Positions 1-9,657 are shown, numbered from the stretch's first letter. The stretch: 64,000 nt of DNA from Paracoccus alcaliphilus (GCF_028553725.1 NZ_CP067124.1:124001-188000); one strand, 5' to 3'. Notes: a model not told the origin generated them from the letters alone. Numbers and translations are program-made.

Positions 1-832
1 CGCCCTCGCCAAACAGCAGCATCGACAGCCGCAGGATCACATAGACCCCGACCTTGGTCATGATCGCGAACATCGCCCCCACCGGCGCGGCGGCGGCCAT
101 GTAGGTGGTGGGCAGCCAGAAGGACAGCGGCCAGCTGCCGCCCTTGATCAGGAAGGCCACGCTCAGCAGCGCGACACCGGCATGGAACAGCGGCCGGTCT
201 CCCTCGGGGATGGATGAGACCAGATTGGCCAGATGCGCCATGTTCAGCGTGCCGGTGACGCCATAGATCAGGCTGACGCCCAGCAGGAACAGCAGCGATC
301 CGGTCAGGTTGATGGCGATGTAATGCAGCCCCGCGCGGATGCGCAACTGCCCCGAGCCATGCAGCAGCAGGCCATAGGACGCCGCCAGCAGAACCTCGAA
401 GAACACGAACAGGTTGAACAGGTCGCCGGTCAGGAAGGCCCCGTTCAGCCCCATCAGCAGGAACTGGAACAGCGAATGGAAATGCTGTCCCTGCCGCTGC
501 CATCCGGCGGTGGCATAGATCAGCGCCGGAATCGCCAGCAGCGCCGTCAGCAGCAACATCACCGCCGCCAGCCGGTCGATGACCAGCACGATCCCCCAGG
601 GCGCCATCCAGTCGCCCAGCAGATAAAAGCCCATCGCGCCGGTATCAGACAGCCCGGCATCCTTGGCCCGGTCCAGCAGCTGGATCGAAACGACCAGCAG
701 CGCCGCCGCCGACAGCAGGCTGAGCCACATTTTGGCCTTCCGCTGCCGATCATCATACAGCAGCATCACCGCCCCGGCGATGAAAGGGATCAGGATCGGC
801 GCGATGATCAGATGCGCGTTCATCTCGTTCAT
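1..832 (-). CDS. mrpD: Mrp Na+/H+ antiporter subunit D, partial (left edge)
   Basis: Membrane subunit of a multisubunit monovalent cation/proton antiporter, of the NuoN/MrpD-like proton-channel family. About 277 N-terminal residues are present; the rest lies beyond the left edge. The visible part is almost wholly hydrophobic helices and includes the family segments 'GAFLTGDLFNLFVFFEVLL' and 'FLIKGGSWPLSFWLP', the latter with the conserved channel lysine. The start codon overlaps the mrpC stop as ATGA, so the two are translationally coupled. The fragment matches the 49-residue-spaced counterpart motifs of the second MrpD at 48939-50438, so this is the D subunit and not another antiporter-like protein. 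Genes for E, F and G probably follow to the left. Confidence 0.93.
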   Translation of the reverse strand, partial: MNEMNAHLIIAPILIPFIAGAVMLLYDDRQRKAKMWLSLLSAAALLVVSIQLLDRAKDAGLSDTGAMGFYLLGDWMAPWGIVLVIDRLAAVMLLLTALLAIPALIYATAGWQRQGQHFHSLFQFLLMGLNGAFLTGDLFNLFVFFEVLLAASYGLLLHGSGQLRIRAGLHYIAINLTGSLLFLLGVSLIYGVTGTLNMAHLANLVSSIPEGDRPLFHAGVALLSVAFLIKGGSWPLSFWLPTTYMAAAAPVGAMFAIMTKVGVYVILRLSMLLFGEG

Positions 833-1173
833 CTTTCGCGCTCCTGCCCGTCAACATGGTCGGTGCCGGTCGTCCCGCGAGAGGCGATCATCACCACCAG
901 AAACAGCGCCGTGGTGGCAAAGCTGATGACGATGGCGGTCAGCACCAGCGCCTGCGGCAAGGGGTCGGTATAGGCGGCGGCATCGACAAAGCCGCCCTTG
1001 GGGATGATCGGCGGCGCGCCCGGGCGCAGCCGTCCCATCGAAAAGATGAACAGGTTGACCGCATAGGACAGAAGGCACAGCCCGATGATCACCTGAAAGG
1101 TGCGCGGACGCAGCAGCAGCCAGATCCCCGAAGCCGACATGATCCCGATCGCGGCGGACAGGACAAATTCCAT
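829..1173 (-). CDS. mrpC: Mrp Na+/H+ antiporter subunit C
   Basis: NuoK-like small membrane subunit of the Mrp cation/proton antiporter, 114 residues with three predicted membrane helices, the usual size for MrpC. The conserved segment 'LPQALVLTAIVISFATTAL' identifies the subunit. It starts inside the stop of the upstream fused mrpA (TGATG overlap) and ends overlapping the mrpD start (ATGA), the tight packing typical of mrp operons. The C-terminus is a short charged tail. MrpC is thought to form part of the ion-translocating membrane arm together with A and D. Confidence 0.95.
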   Translation of the reverse strand: MEFVLSAAIGIMSASGIWLLLRPRTFQVIIGLCLLSYAVNLFIFSMGRLRPGAPPIIPKGGFVDAAAYTDPLPQALVLTAIVISFATTALFLVVMIASRGTTGTDHVDGQERER

Positions 1174-4079
1174 CAGGCGGCCTCCCCTTCGGCTGCTTCG
1201 GCCTTGGCCTTGGCCTCTTCCTCTTCCTGTTCGCGCAGACGGGCGGCGCGCAGCGACTGGTGGGCGATGGCGATCAGCATCAGCACGGTCGCGCCCATGA
1301 CCAGCGCAAAGACCCCGAGGTCAAAGGCCAGCGCCGAGGCGGCCGGAACATCACCGATCAGCGGGATGTTGATATATTGCGCATAGGCCGTCAGGAACGG
1401 ATAGCCAAAGACCCATGCCGCCATCCCCGTGCCGCCCGCCATCAGCAGGCCGAAACCCATCCAGCGGATCGGCAGCACGGTGATGCGGGCCTCGACCCAG
1501 CGGACATTGGTGGCGATGTATTGCAGCAGAAAGGCGATGGCCATCGTCACGCCCGCGGCAAAGCCCCCGCCCGGCAGGTCGTGCCCGCGGAAGAAGAAAT
1601 AGGCCGCGATCATGATCATCACCGGGAACATCCACAGCATGATCACCGAGGGCACATAAAGGTAGTCCTTGAAGGCCGCGCTGCTGGTGCGCTGTTGCTG
1701 TTCCGGCGCGGCGATGCTTTCGGACGAAGGGCGGAAACGACGCAGCAGGCTGTAGACGGTCAGCCCGACGATGGCCAGAACCGTGATCTCTCCGAAAGTG
1801 TCGAAGGCGCGGAAATCGACCAGGATGACGTTCACCACATTGGTGCCGCCGCCCTCGTAATAGGCATTGGTCAGGAACCAGTTGCCGACATTCGAGATGA
1901 TCGGCCGGGTCATGATCGCATAGGCGATCCCGGCGATGCCCAGCCCCGATGCCGCCGCGATGACCAGATCGCGGATGCGGCGGGCCTTGGCGGGCAGCAG
2001 CTTGTCCTCGGCGATTTCCTCGCGCCGTTTGGGCAGCCAGCGCAGACCCAGCAGCAGCAGCACCGTGGTCACGATCTCGACCAGCAACTGCGTCACGGCA
2101 AGGTCGGGGGCCGAGAACCACGCGAAGGTCATGCAGGTGATCAGCCCGGCCCCGCCCAGCAGCACCAGCGCCGCAAAGCGGTGATACTTGGCCTGCCACG
2201 CAGCCCCCATGGCGCAGGCAATCCCCACCGCCCACATCAGCGCGAAGCCCGGCGAAACGGGGTTCACATCGGACCCCAATGCGGCACCCGATCCGTGCCA
2301 CAGCGCCGCCGCCGCCGCCGCGAAAGCCAGCAACACGACCAGCCGCAATTGCGGTTGCAGCTTTTCGGTGCCGATGATGGTGGACATGATGCGCGGCCAT
2401 TTCCAGCTGAGCCGGAACATCAGCCAGTCATAGATCTTCTGCGCGCGGATCCGATACAGCAGCGGCGGCCCCTCGGGGCCTTCCGCGATCCGGCGCGCGA
2501 ACAACAGATAGATGATGGCACCCGCGGCCAGCGCGATCATGCTCATGATCAGCGGCGCATTGACGCCGTGCCAGATGGCGATGTCGAAATGCGGCATATC
2601 CGGCCCCAGCACCGAACGCGCGGCGATATTCATCAGCGGCCCCAGCGTGAGCGCGGGCAGGATGCCGACCAGCAGGCAGATCAGCACCAACAGCTCGACC
2701 GGGCGGCGCATCCATGCGGGCGGCTCGTGCGGTTCTTTCGGCAGATCGACAGGCGCCGGGCCGAAGAACACCGTCAGGATGAAGCGCAGCGAATAGGCGA
2801 CCGAGAAAATCCCGCCGATGGTGGCCAGCCAGGGCAGCGCACCATCCAGCCAGCTGCCGTTGTGCAGTTCGACCGCCTCGGCAAAGAACATCTCTTTCGA
2901 CAGGAAACCGTTCAGCAGCGGCACCCCGGCCATGGCGGCGGCGGCGATGATCGCCAGCGTGCCGGTGATCGGCATCAGCCGCATCAGCCCCGACAGGCGG
3001 CGCATGTCGCGGGTCCCGGCCTCGTGGTCGATGATCCCCGCCGACATGAACAGCGAGGCCTTGAACACCGCGTGGTTGGCGATGTGGAAGATCGCGGCAA
3101 GGATTGCCGCCGGCCCGCCGATCCCGGCCAGCGTGGTGATCAGCCCCAGATGGCTGATGGTGGAATAGGCCAGCAGACCCTTGAGGTCGTGACGGAACAG
3201 CGCGATCACGGCGCCCATGACCATGGTGATGATGCCCGCGCCCGCCACCAGCAGGAACCACGCATCGGTTCCGCCCAGGGCCGGGGTAAAGCGCACCAGC
3301 AGAAACACCCCTGCCTTGACCATCGTGGCCGAATGCAGAAAGGCCGAAACCGGCGTCGGGGCGGCCATCGCGCCGGGCAGCCAGAAATGGAACGGGAACT
3401 GCGCGGATTTGGTGAAGGCACCCAGCAGGAACAGCCCCAGCACCACGGGATAGAGCGGATGCGCCCGGATCACGTCGCCCGAGGACAGCACCCGGTCCAG
3501 ATCATAGCTGCCGACGATCTTGCCCAGGATCAGCATCGCCATCAGCAGGCTGAGCCCCCCCGCCGTCGTGACGATCAGCGCCGTGCGCGCGCCGTCGCGC
3601 GCCCCCGCGCTTTGATACCAATAGCCGATCAGCAGGAAGGAAATGACCGAGGTCAGCTCCCAATAGACCACCAGCATCAGGATATTGCCGGACACGAGCA
3701 CGCCGACCATCGCGCCGGTAAAAGCCAGCAGCAGCGCATAGAAGCGCGGGACCGGATCGGATTTCGACAGGTAATAGCGCGCGTAAAGCACGATCAGCAC
3801 GCCGATCCCCAGAACCAGCGTGACGAAGAACCATGCGAAGCCGTCGATCCGGTAGGACAGCGACAGCCCCAGCGAGGGCACCCAGTCCAGTGTGCCACGC
3901 ACCACCTGACCGGCCGCGATCTCGTCGAAAACACCGGCAAGGATGATCAGCCCCAGCCCCATCGTGCAGGCGGCCAGCCAAGCGGCGGCATTTCGGGCAT
4001 TCGATGGCAGGGTCGCGGCGGCGATCGCCCCGAGAAACGGCAGAAAGACAAGGATCAGAACCAGATTCTGTTCAGCCAT
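1173..4079 (-). CDS. mrpA: Mrp Na+/H+ antiporter, fused subunits A and B
   Basis: Largest subunit of the antiporter, 968 residues, with MrpB fused to its C-terminus. Residues about 1-500 are the NuoL-like proton channel part, with 'VVYWELTSVISFLLIGYW' and '[16 protein letters not shown]' carrying the conserved Glu and Lys. Residues about 600-780 are the MrpA-specific C-terminal part, ending in the 'FDTFGEITVLAIVG' segment. Residues about 805-940 are an MnhB domain ('FFRGHDLPGGGFAAG'). A charged Glu/Ala/Lys tail closes the protein. AB fusions are known from rhizobial Pha-type systems. It is the first gene of the leftward operon mrpAB-C-D. The second Mrp locus in this window has A and B as separate genes. 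Confidence 0.95.
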   Translation of the reverse strand: MAEQNLVLILVFLPFLGAIAAATLPSNARNAAAWLAACTMGLGLIILAGVFDEIAAGQVVRGTLDWVPSLGLSLSYRIDGFAWFFVTLVLGIGVLIVLYARYYLSKSDPVPRFYALLLAFTGAMVGVLVSGNILMLVVYWELTSVISFLLIGYWYQSAGARDGARTALIVTTAGGLSLLMAMLILGKIVGSYDLDRVLSSGDVIRAHPLYPVVLGLFLLGAFTKSAQFPFHFWLPGAMAAPTPVSAFLHSATMVKAGVFLLVRFTPALGGTDAWFLLVAGAGIITMVMGAVIALFRHDLKGLLAYSTISHLGLITTLAGIGGPAAILAAIFHIANHAVFKASLFMSAGIIDHEAGTRDMRRLSGLMRLMPITGTLAIIAAAAMAGVPLLNGFLSKEMFFAEAVELHNGSWLDGALPWLATIGGIFSVAYSLRFILTVFFGPAPVDLPKEPHEPPAWMRRPVELLVLICLLVGILPALTLGPLMNIAARSVLGPDMPHFDIAIWHGVNAPLIMSMIALAAGAIIYLLFARRIAEGPEGPPLLYRIRAQKIYDWLMFRLSWKWPRIMSTIIGTEKLQPQLRLVVLLAFAAAAAALWHGSGAALGSDVNPVSPGFALMWAVGIACAMGAAWQAKYHRFAALVLLGGAGLITCMTFAWFSAPDLAVTQLLVEIVTTVLLLLGLRWLPKRREEIAEDKLLPAKARRIRDLVIAAASGLGIAGIAYAIMTRPIISNVGNWFLTNAYYEGGGTNVVNVILVDFRAFDTFGEITVLAIVGLTVYSLLRRFRPSSESIAAPEQQQRTSSAAFKDYLYVPSVIMLWMFPVMIMIAAYFFFRGHDLPGGGFAAGVTMAIAFLLQYIATNVRWVEARITVLPIRWMGFGLLMAGGTGMAAWVFGYPFLTAYAQYINIPLIGDVPAASALAFDLGVFALVMGATVLMLIAIAHQSLRAARLREQEEEEAKAKAEAAEGEAA

Positions 4080-4473
4080 GTCGTTGCCCGTCCCCCGTTT
4101 TACGTCGCATTCAGCCCGGCATCCCTGCCTCCATTATCCCCGACAGCAGCCCGGAATGCCGCAAAAGGGGGACCCTCTCGGCATCGCATTTGCAATCTGG
4201 AGAACTGCTATCCCAATGCCGGGCTGACCGCCTGTTTTCAACCCCCTTTTCCCGATTATTCCCGAGATTTGGCCAACATTTCTGTGTGCTGGTGCGCAAG
4301 CGCCGCAATCGGGGCTTGACAGTGGCAGAACCTGCGCGGGCTGGCAGGCCGGGGGCGCTTCGCCCCCCGGACCCCCAGAAGGTATTTTTCAGAAGTGCGA
4401 GGGGGTGGGGCCGCGGCTTGCGCAAGCCGGGCCACCGCCTTAGCCTGCGGGTCGAATGGCAAGGGAGGGCCGC
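4080..4473. other. Intergenic region between mrpAB and HDAC-like gene
   Basis: This 394-bp divergent region must hold the promoters for the leftward mrp operon and the rightward hydrolase-xseB-ispA-dxs run. I see no convincing ORF. It contains a TTGACA hexamer at 4316-4321 without a clear -10 partner, and near its right end a G/C hairpin plus conserved tail that recurs at about 58.76 kb (listed separately). No riboswitch fold was recognised. Confidence 0.6.
4351..4410 (+). repeat. Extragenic repeat element, copy 1
   Basis: Starts with a perfect 7-bp stem (GGGGGCG at 4351-4357, CGCCCCC at 4361-4367, loop CTT), continues with a C-rich segment, then GGTATTTTT (4381-4389) and AGTGCGAGGG (4394-4403). 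A reverse-strand copy with the same order of parts (GC hairpin, C-rich block, GGTATTTT, AGTGCGAGGG) lies at 58751-58823. Two matching copies in unrelated intergenic contexts indicate a dispersed extragenic element; function unknown. Confidence 0.6.
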
Positions 4474-5394
4474 ATGACGACGGGTTTGTTCTGGCATCCG
4501 GCCGCGATCGGCCATCTGACACCACCGGGGCACCCCGAACAGATGGCGCGCGCAAAGGTGGTGGATGCGGCGTTGGAGGGTCTTGCGCTGGACCGGCGCG
4601 AGGCGCCGGTGGCCGAGGATGCCGAGATTTTGCGCTGCCATCCGCAATCATATCTGGACCGGATTCGCGAGGCCTCGCCGCAGCGCGGCTATGCGATGCT
4701 GGATGCCGATACGCATATGTCTCCGGGCAGTCTGGAGGCCGCGTTGCGGGCGGTGGGCGGTGCGGTGGCGGCGGTCGATGCCGTGCTGGCCGGGCAGATG
4801 GCCAATGCCTTCGTCGCCATGCGCCCGCCCGGCCACCATGCCGAACGCGAGACGCCGATGGGGTTCTGTCTGTTCGGCACGGTCGCCATTGCTGCCCGAC
4901 GGGCGCTGGATCATCACGGGTTGCAGCGCGTGGCGGTGCTGGATTTCGACGTCCATCACGGCAATGGCACGCAGGATCTGCTGTGGGACGAATCGCGGGC
5001 AATGTTCGCGTCCAGCCATCAGATGCCGCTGTTTCCCGGCAGCGGCGGGGTGGCCGAGGCCGGCGCCCATCGCCAGATCGTGAACGTGCCGCTGTCACCG
5101 GGAACCGGCGGGGCCGAGGCACGGCGGGCATGGCAGGCGATCCTGACCCGCACCCTTGCCTTTCAGCCGCAACTGGTGATCGTTTCCGCGGGTTTCGACG
5201 CCCATGCCGATGATCCGCTGGCACAACTGAACTGGGACGAAAGCGATTTCACCGCCATCACCCGCGCCATCTGCGACATGGCGGCGGAATGCGGCGCCCC
5301 GGTGGTATCCTCTTTGGAAGGTGGCTATGATCTGGCAGCTTTGGGCCGGTCCGTCCGCGCCCATGTCGAAACGCTGATAGAGGCCGGAGCATGA
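4474..5394 (+). CDS. Histone deacetylase family protein
   Basis: Zinc-dependent deacetylase/amidohydrolase of the class II HDAC and acetylpolyamine amidohydrolase superfamily, 306 residues, cytoplasmic. The hallmark motifs are 'MRPPGHHAERE', with the catalytic His pair, and 'VLDFDVHHGNGTQD', with metal-binding Asp and His; 'VSAGFDAHADDPL' and 'SLEGGYDL' near the C-terminus are also typical. Natural substrate cannot be read from the sequence; bacterial members act on acetylated polyamines or other small acetamides. An in-frame ATG lies 18 bases upstream, but the AAGGGAGGG ribosome site at 4461-4469 fits the start chosen. It overlaps xseB by ATGA, and hydrolase-xseB-ispA-dxs looks like one transcript. 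Confidence 0.9.
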   Translation: MTTGLFWHPAAIGHLTPPGHPEQMARAKVVDAALEGLALDRREAPVAEDAEILRCHPQSYLDRIREASPQRGYAMLDADTHMSPGSLEAALRAVGGAVAAVDAVLAGQMANAFVAMRPPGHHAERETPMGFCLFGTVAIAARRALDHHGLQRVAVLDFDVHHGNGTQDLLWDESRAMFASSHQMPLFPGSGGVAEAGAHRQIVNVPLSPGTGGAEARRAWQAILTRTLAFQPQLVIVSAGFDAHADDPLAQLNWDESDFTAITRAICDMAAECGAPVVSSLEGGYDLAALGRSVRAHVETLIEAGA

Positions 5395-5627
5395 GCGAGA
5401 CCGAGAAGCTGTCCTTTGAAGAGGCGATGCGCGAATTGGAGGCGACCGTCGGCAAGCTGGAAACCGGCGAGGCGACGCTGGAGGAATCCATCGCGCTTTA
5501 TGAACGCGGCGCCGCCCTGCGGCAGCATTGCGAGGCCCGTCTGCGCGAGGCCGAGGAGCGGGTCGAGAAGATCACCCTTGCCGCCAATGGCGAACCCACG
5601 GGCACGGAACCGGCCGAGGGGCTTTGA
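5391..5627 (+). CDS. xseB: Exodeoxyribonuclease VII small subunit
   Basis: Small subunit of exonuclease VII, which degrades single-stranded DNA into oligonucleotides. At 78 residues it has the usual size. It shows the family pattern 'LSFEEAMRELEATVGKLE' followed by 'ESIALYERGAALRQHCEARL', two amphipathic helices that form the coiled-coil partner of XseA. It overlaps the upstream gene by ATGA and is followed immediately by the ATG of ispA. The pairing of xseB with ispA is common in proteobacteria; xseA is not in this window. Confidence 0.96.
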   Translation: MSETEKLSFEEAMRELEATVGKLETGEATLEESIALYERGAALRQHCEARLREAEERVEKITLAANGEPTGTEPAEGL

Positions 5628-6491
5628 ATGCAGCAGGCACTGGACGGCGTGAAGGCGCGGGTGCAGGTCGCGCTGGAATCGGCGATCGCGCAGCTGCCGG
5701 GCGGCGAATTGCGCCATGCCATGCTGTATGCTGCGACGGGTGGCAAGCGGCTGCGGGCCTTTCTGGTGCTGGAATCGGCGCGGCTGCATGGGGTGGCGGA
5801 TGAGGCCGCCCTGCCCGTCGCGGCCGCGGTCGAGGCGCTGCATGCCTATAGCCTTGTCCATGACGATCTGCCCGCGATGGATGACGACGATTTGCGCCGG
5901 GGCCAGCCGACGGTGCATGTGAAATGGACGCAGGCGACCGCGATCCTTGCCGGTGATGCCTTGCAGACGCTGGCATTCGATCTGCTGACGCGGGACGAGA
6001 TCGGCGATGCAGGCGCGCGGCTGCGGCTGATCCGCGCCTTTGCCCGCGCCGTGGGCGCCGGGGGCATGGTCTGGGGGCAGGCGCTGGACATCGCCGCCGA
6101 AAGCGCGTCCGAACCGCTGGATCTGGCCGCGATCACCCGCTTGCAGGGCGGCAAGACCGGCGCGCTGATCCGCTTTGCCGCCAGTGCCGGGCCGCTGATC
6201 GCGCATGCGGATACCGGGGCGCTGGACCGCTATGCCGATGCGCTGGGTCTGGCCTTCCAGATCACCGACGACATTCTGGACGTGACCGGAAACGAGGCCA
6301 CCACCGGCAAGCGCGTCGGCAAGGATGGCGCGGCGGGCAAGGCCACCTTCGTGTCGTTGCTGGGGCTGAAAGGGGCGCAGGCCGAGGCGCAGCGCCTGTG
6401 CGATGTGGCCCAGCAGGCCCTTGCCCCCTATGGCGAGGATGCGGGAAACTTGCGCGCCCTTGCGCGTTTCGTTATCGAGCGCGACACTTGA
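5628..6491 (+). CDS. ispA: Farnesyl (polyprenyl) diphosphate synthase
   Basis: Short-chain trans-prenyltransferase that condenses IPP with DMAPP/GPP to farnesyl diphosphate, cytoplasmic, 287 residues. Both Asp-rich magnesium sites are present: '[10 protein letters not shown]' (first) and '[11 protein letters not shown]' (second), along with 'GGKRLRAFL' for IPP binding. The gene begins directly after the xseB stop and is followed after 34 bases by dxs, so an early and a later step of isoprenoid synthesis are co-expressed. GGPP synthase activity cannot be excluded from sequence alone, but length and context favour IspA. Confidence 0.95.
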   Translation: MQQALDGVKARVQVALESAIAQLPGGELRHAMLYAATGGKRLRAFLVLESARLHGVADEAALPVAAAVEALHAYSLVHDDLPAMDDDDLRRGQPTVHVKWTQATAILAGDALQTLAFDLLTRDEIGDAGARLRLIRAFARAVGAGGMVWGQALDIAAESASEPLDLAAITRLQGGKTGALIRFAASAGPLIAHADTGALDRYADALGLAFQITDDILDVTGNEATTGKRVGKDGAAGKATFVSLLGLKGAQAEAQRLCDVAQQALAPYGEDAGNLRALARFVIERDT

Positions 6492-6525
6492 AACGCCCGC
6501 CCCTGACATGCCCGGAGGGCCAGCC

Positions 6526-8454
6526 ATGACCGACCTCGCCAAGACCGACCGGCCCCGGACCCCGGTTCTGGACCGCGTGACCCTGCCCTCGGACCTCAAG
6601 GGGCTGAGCGACCGCGAGCTGCGACAGCTGGCCGATGAGTTGCGGGCCGAGACGATCAGCGCGGTCAGCGTCACCGGCGGCCATCTGGGCGCGGGGCTGG
6701 GCGTGGTGGAACTGACTGTGGCGCTGCATGCGGTCTTCGAGACGCCGCGCGACAAGATCATCTGGGACGTGGGCCATCAGTGCTATCCGCACAAGATCCT
6801 GACCGGGCGGCGCGACCGTATCCGCACCCTGCGTATGGGCGGCGGGCTGGCCGGGTTCACCAAACGCGCGGAAAGCCCCTATGACCCCTTCGGCGCGGGC
6901 CATTCCAGCACCTCGATTTCCGCCGCGCTGGGTTTTGCCGTGGCGCGCGATCTGGGCGGCGATCCCGGAGATGCCATCGCGGTGATCGGCGACGGCGCCA
7001 TGAGCGCGGGCATGGCCTTCGAGGCGATGAACAATGCCGGCCATCTGGGCAAGCGGCTGTTCGTGATCCTGAACGACAACGAGATGTCGATCGCGCCCCC
7101 CACCGGCGCGCTGTCCACCTATCTGACCCGGCTTTATACCGGCGGGCCGTTCCAGGAGCTGAAGGCCGCAGCCAAGGGCGCCGTCAGCCTGCTGCCATCG
7201 CCTATGCAAGAGGGCGCGCGCCGCGCAAAGGAAATGCTGAAGGGCATGGCCGTCGGCGGCACCCTGTTCGAGGAATTGGGATTCAGCTATATCGGCCCGG
7301 TCGATGGCCATGATCTGGACCAGTTGCTGCCGCTGCTGCGCACGGTCAGGGCGCGGGCCGACGGGCCGGTGTTGATCCATGCGGTGACGAAAAAGGGCAA
7401 GGGCTACGCGCCCGCCGAAAACGCCGATGATCGCGGCCATGCGCGGGGCCGCTTTGACGTGCTGACCGGCCAGCAGGCCAAGGCGAAATCCAACGCGCCC
7501 AGCTATACCTCGGTCTTTGCCCGCGCGCTGATCGACGAGGCCGGGCGCGACGACCGCATTCTGGGCATTACCGCCGCGATGCCCGACGGCACCGGCCTGA
7601 AACAGTTTGCCGAGCGTTTCCCGCGCCGCACCTTCGACGTGGGCATCGCCGAACAGCATGCCGTGACCTTTGCCGCCGGGCTGGCGGCGGGCGGGATGAA
7701 GCCCTTCTGCGCGCTCTATTCCACCTTCCTGCAACGCGGCTATGACCAGATCGTCCATGATGTGGCGGTGCAGGGCCTGCCGGTGCGTTTCGCCATCGAC
7801 CGCGCCGGGCTGGTCGGGCAGGACGGCCCCACCCATGCCGGCGCCTATGACATCGCCTTCCTGTCGAACCTGCCCGGTTTCGTGGTCATGGCCGCCGCCG
7901 ACGAGGCCGAGCTGGTCCATATGGTCGCCACCGCCGCCGCCCATGACGCAGGCCCCATCGCCTTCCGCTTTCCGCGTGGCGAAGGCACCGGGGTCGAGAT
8001 GCCCGAGCGCGGGGAAATCCTGCCCATCGGCAGGGGCCGCATGATCGCCGAGGGCCATTCCGTCGCCATCCTGTCCTTCGGCACCCGCCTGTCCGAGGCG
8101 ATGGCCGCCCGCGAATCCCTGTCGGCGCGCGGCATCTCTCCCACCATTGCCGACGCCCGTTTCGCCCGTCCGCTGGACCGCGACCTGATCCTGAAACTGG
8201 CGGCGGGCCATGACGCGCTGATCACGCTGGAGGAAGGCGCCGTCGGCGGTTTCGGCAGCCATGTCGCGCAACTTCTGGCGGATGAGGGCGTGTTTGATCG
8301 CGGGCTGGCCTTCCGTTCGATGGTGCTGCCGGACCGCTTCATCGACCATGACGCGCCCTATGCGATGTATGACGATTCGGCACTGAATGCCGCCCATATC
8401 GAGGCAAAGGTGCTGGAAGTCCTGAAGATCGGCCAGCTTGACCGCCGCGCCTAA
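6526..8454 (+). CDS. dxs: 1-deoxy-D-xylulose-5-phosphate synthase
   Basis: Thiamine-diphosphate enzyme that condenses pyruvate and glyceraldehyde-3-phosphate to DXP, the first step of the MEP pathway. The 642 residues match the family length. Visible are '[14 protein letters not shown]', the ThDP motif starting '[18 protein letters not shown]' and ending in 'NDN', and '[13 protein letters not shown]' with the catalytic Glu. I chose the ATG preceded by GGAGGG (6514-6519) over an in-frame ATG 18 bases upstream. It is last in the run with hdac-like, xseB and ispA; DXP also feeds thiamine and pyridoxal synthesis. Confidence 0.97.
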   Translation: MTDLAKTDRPRTPVLDRVTLPSDLKGLSDRELRQLADELRAETISAVSVTGGHLGAGLGVVELTVALHAVFETPRDKIIWDVGHQCYPHKILTGRRDRIRTLRMGGGLAGFTKRAESPYDPFGAGHSSTSISAALGFAVARDLGGDPGDAIAVIGDGAMSAGMAFEAMNNAGHLGKRLFVILNDNEMSIAPPTGALSTYLTRLYTGGPFQELKAAAKGAVSLLPSPMQEGARRAKEMLKGMAVGGTLFEELGFSYIGPVDGHDLDQLLPLLRTVRARADGPVLIHAVTKKGKGYAPAENADDRGHARGRFDVLTGQQAKAKSNAPSYTSVFARALIDEAGRDDRILGITAAMPDGTGLKQFAERFPRRTFDVGIAEQHAVTFAAGLAAGGMKPFCALYSTFLQRGYDQIVHDVAVQGLPVRFAIDRAGLVGQDGPTHAGAYDIAFLSNLPGFVVMAAADEAELVHMVATAAAHDAGPIAFRFPRGEGTGVEMPERGEILPIGRGRMIAEGHSVAILSFGTRLSEAMAARESLSARGISPTIADARFARPLDRDLILKLAAGHDALITLEEGAVGGFGSHVAQLLADEGVFDRGLAFRSMVLPDRFIDHDAPYAMYDDSALNAAHIEAKVLEVLKIGQLDRRA

Positions 8455-8597
8455 GGGGCGTCGTTTCCCCGCGCCGGGGCAACCCTGATCGGCTGGTCAT
8501 GGCCGCCCTGTGATGCGGTCTATTGACTATGGCACAGGTCGGATGGACGATCACCGACCACGCTGGTTAAGCGCCCCTTTCCGATGAGTCCAATGAG

Positions 8598-9416
8598 ATG
8601 AACTGGGACGATCTGCGCATTGTTTCGACCGTCAGCAAGACGAACTCCTATTCCAAGGCCGCAAGACTGCTGCATATGGACGAAACCACCGTCAGCCGCC
8701 GCATTGCGCGGCTGGAAAGCAGCTTTGGTGTGACCCTGTTCGAGGCCGTGGACGGCAGACGCAACCCGACCGGCCCCTGCCGCGCCATCCTGCAACAGCT
8801 TTACGATGTCGAACAGACCGCCGACGATATCGAGCGGATGTTGCAGCGGCATGACTATTCCCGGCGGCGCCTGCGGCTGACGACCATTCCGGCCATCGCC
8901 GAACATTATCTGGCGCCGCATCTGCCTGCCCTGCTGAAGGAGCGGCCGGAACTGTCGCTCAGCCTCGACACATCGGATCAAAGTGTCGATATGTCCCGGT
9001 GGGAGGCCGATTTCGCCATCCGGCTCAGCCGTCCGCGACAGGGGGATTTCCTGATGCGCCGGATCGGAGAGATGAAGCTGTGCCTGATTCGCGGCCGCGA
9101 CCCCGATCCGGTGCTGGTGGCCTATCCCCCGGTGCTGAGCGCCACGCCCGAAATGCGGCAGTTGCAACAGGTTCAGGGCGACAACCCGATCCGGCTGGAG
9201 ACCATGAATCTCAGCATCATCTGTTCGGTCGTGGCCAGCGGACAGGCCACCGGCGTGATCCCCGAATTTCTGGCCCAGACGCTGGACCCGAATGCCCCGG
9301 TCGATATCACACCCCTGCCCGAATCGCGCGAAATCTGGATGTTGTCGCAGCCGCATCTGCGCAATGACAGCCTTGCCCGGCACATCTCGGACTGGTGCGC
9401 CGACCTGCTGGGTTGA
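8598..9416 (+). CDS. mauR: LysR-type regulator, probable mau activator MauR
   Basis: LysR family transcription factor of 272 residues, with the N-terminal winged helix-turn-helix at about residues 3-60 ('NSYSKAARLLHMDETTVSRR') and an effector-binding domain that is shorter than usual. Its place 241 bases upstream of mauF makes it the likely MauR, the methylamine-responsive activator known from Paracoccus denitrificans. In that organism mauR is described as divergently transcribed; here the gene points the same way as mauF. A perfect inverted repeat and two hairpins lie between this gene and mauF. It could be another LysR protein that sits here by chance, but no other mauR candidate is present. 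Confidence 0.75.
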   Translation: MNWDDLRIVSTVSKTNSYSKAARLLHMDETTVSRRIARLESSFGVTLFEAVDGRRNPTGPCRAILQQLYDVEQTADDIERMLQRHDYSRRRLRLTTIPAIAEHYLAPHLPALLKERPELSLSLDTSDQSVDMSRWEADFAIRLSRPRQGDFLMRRIGEMKLCLIRGRDPDPVLVAYPPVLSATPEMRQLQQVQGDNPIRLETMNLSIICSVVASGQATGVIPEFLAQTLDPNAPVDITPLPESREIWMLSQPHLRNDSLARHISDWCADLLG

Positions 9417-9432
9417 GTTGCACTGCGCCCAT

Positions 9433-9450
9433 CTCATACCAAAATATGAG
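9433..9450. promoter_or_regulatory. Candidate LysR-type operator upstream of mauF
   Basis: Perfect inverted repeat CTCATA-N6-TATGAG. It contains T-N11-A spacing (T9437 to A9449), the signature of LysR-family boxes, and lies 17 bases after the mauR candidate stop and about 208 bases before mauF. A second, shorter inverted repeat GGTGA-N3-TCACC lies at 9511-9523. Assignment to MauR is inference. Confidence 0.5.
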
Positions 9451-9528
9451 TATCGAAATCCCCACCCCGGGCAAAACGTCGTAAAAATTTCACATATCCG
9501 TCAGTAACTTGGTGAAGGTCACCCGAAT

Positions 9529-9548
9529 CCCCTGCATTTTTGCAGGGG
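9529..9548 (+). terminator. Hairpin between mauR candidate and mauF
   Basis: Perfect 8-bp stem CCCCTGCA/TGCAGGGG with loop TTTT. It is followed by G residues instead of a U-tract, so it is not a textbook terminator. It could end the mauR transcript, or act in the mauF leader if the mau promoter lies upstream. Confidence 0.4.
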
Positions 9549-9657
9549 GGGCTCGCGGATTTCCTGCCTTACCGCCTGTGACATCGCGTCGCACTGTCGC
9601 TGTGGTCCTGCCGCAACCGCAAGGAGAGGCGACCCACCAGACGAGAGGAGGCGTAAG

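Noticed and set aside
1260..4319. Open frame of 1019 codons on the plus strand, antisense to mrpAB
   Set aside because: Sequence is Arg/Gln/His/Asp-rich without domains, typical of the antisense frame of a high-GC membrane gene; the minus-strand product is clearly MrpA-MrpB.
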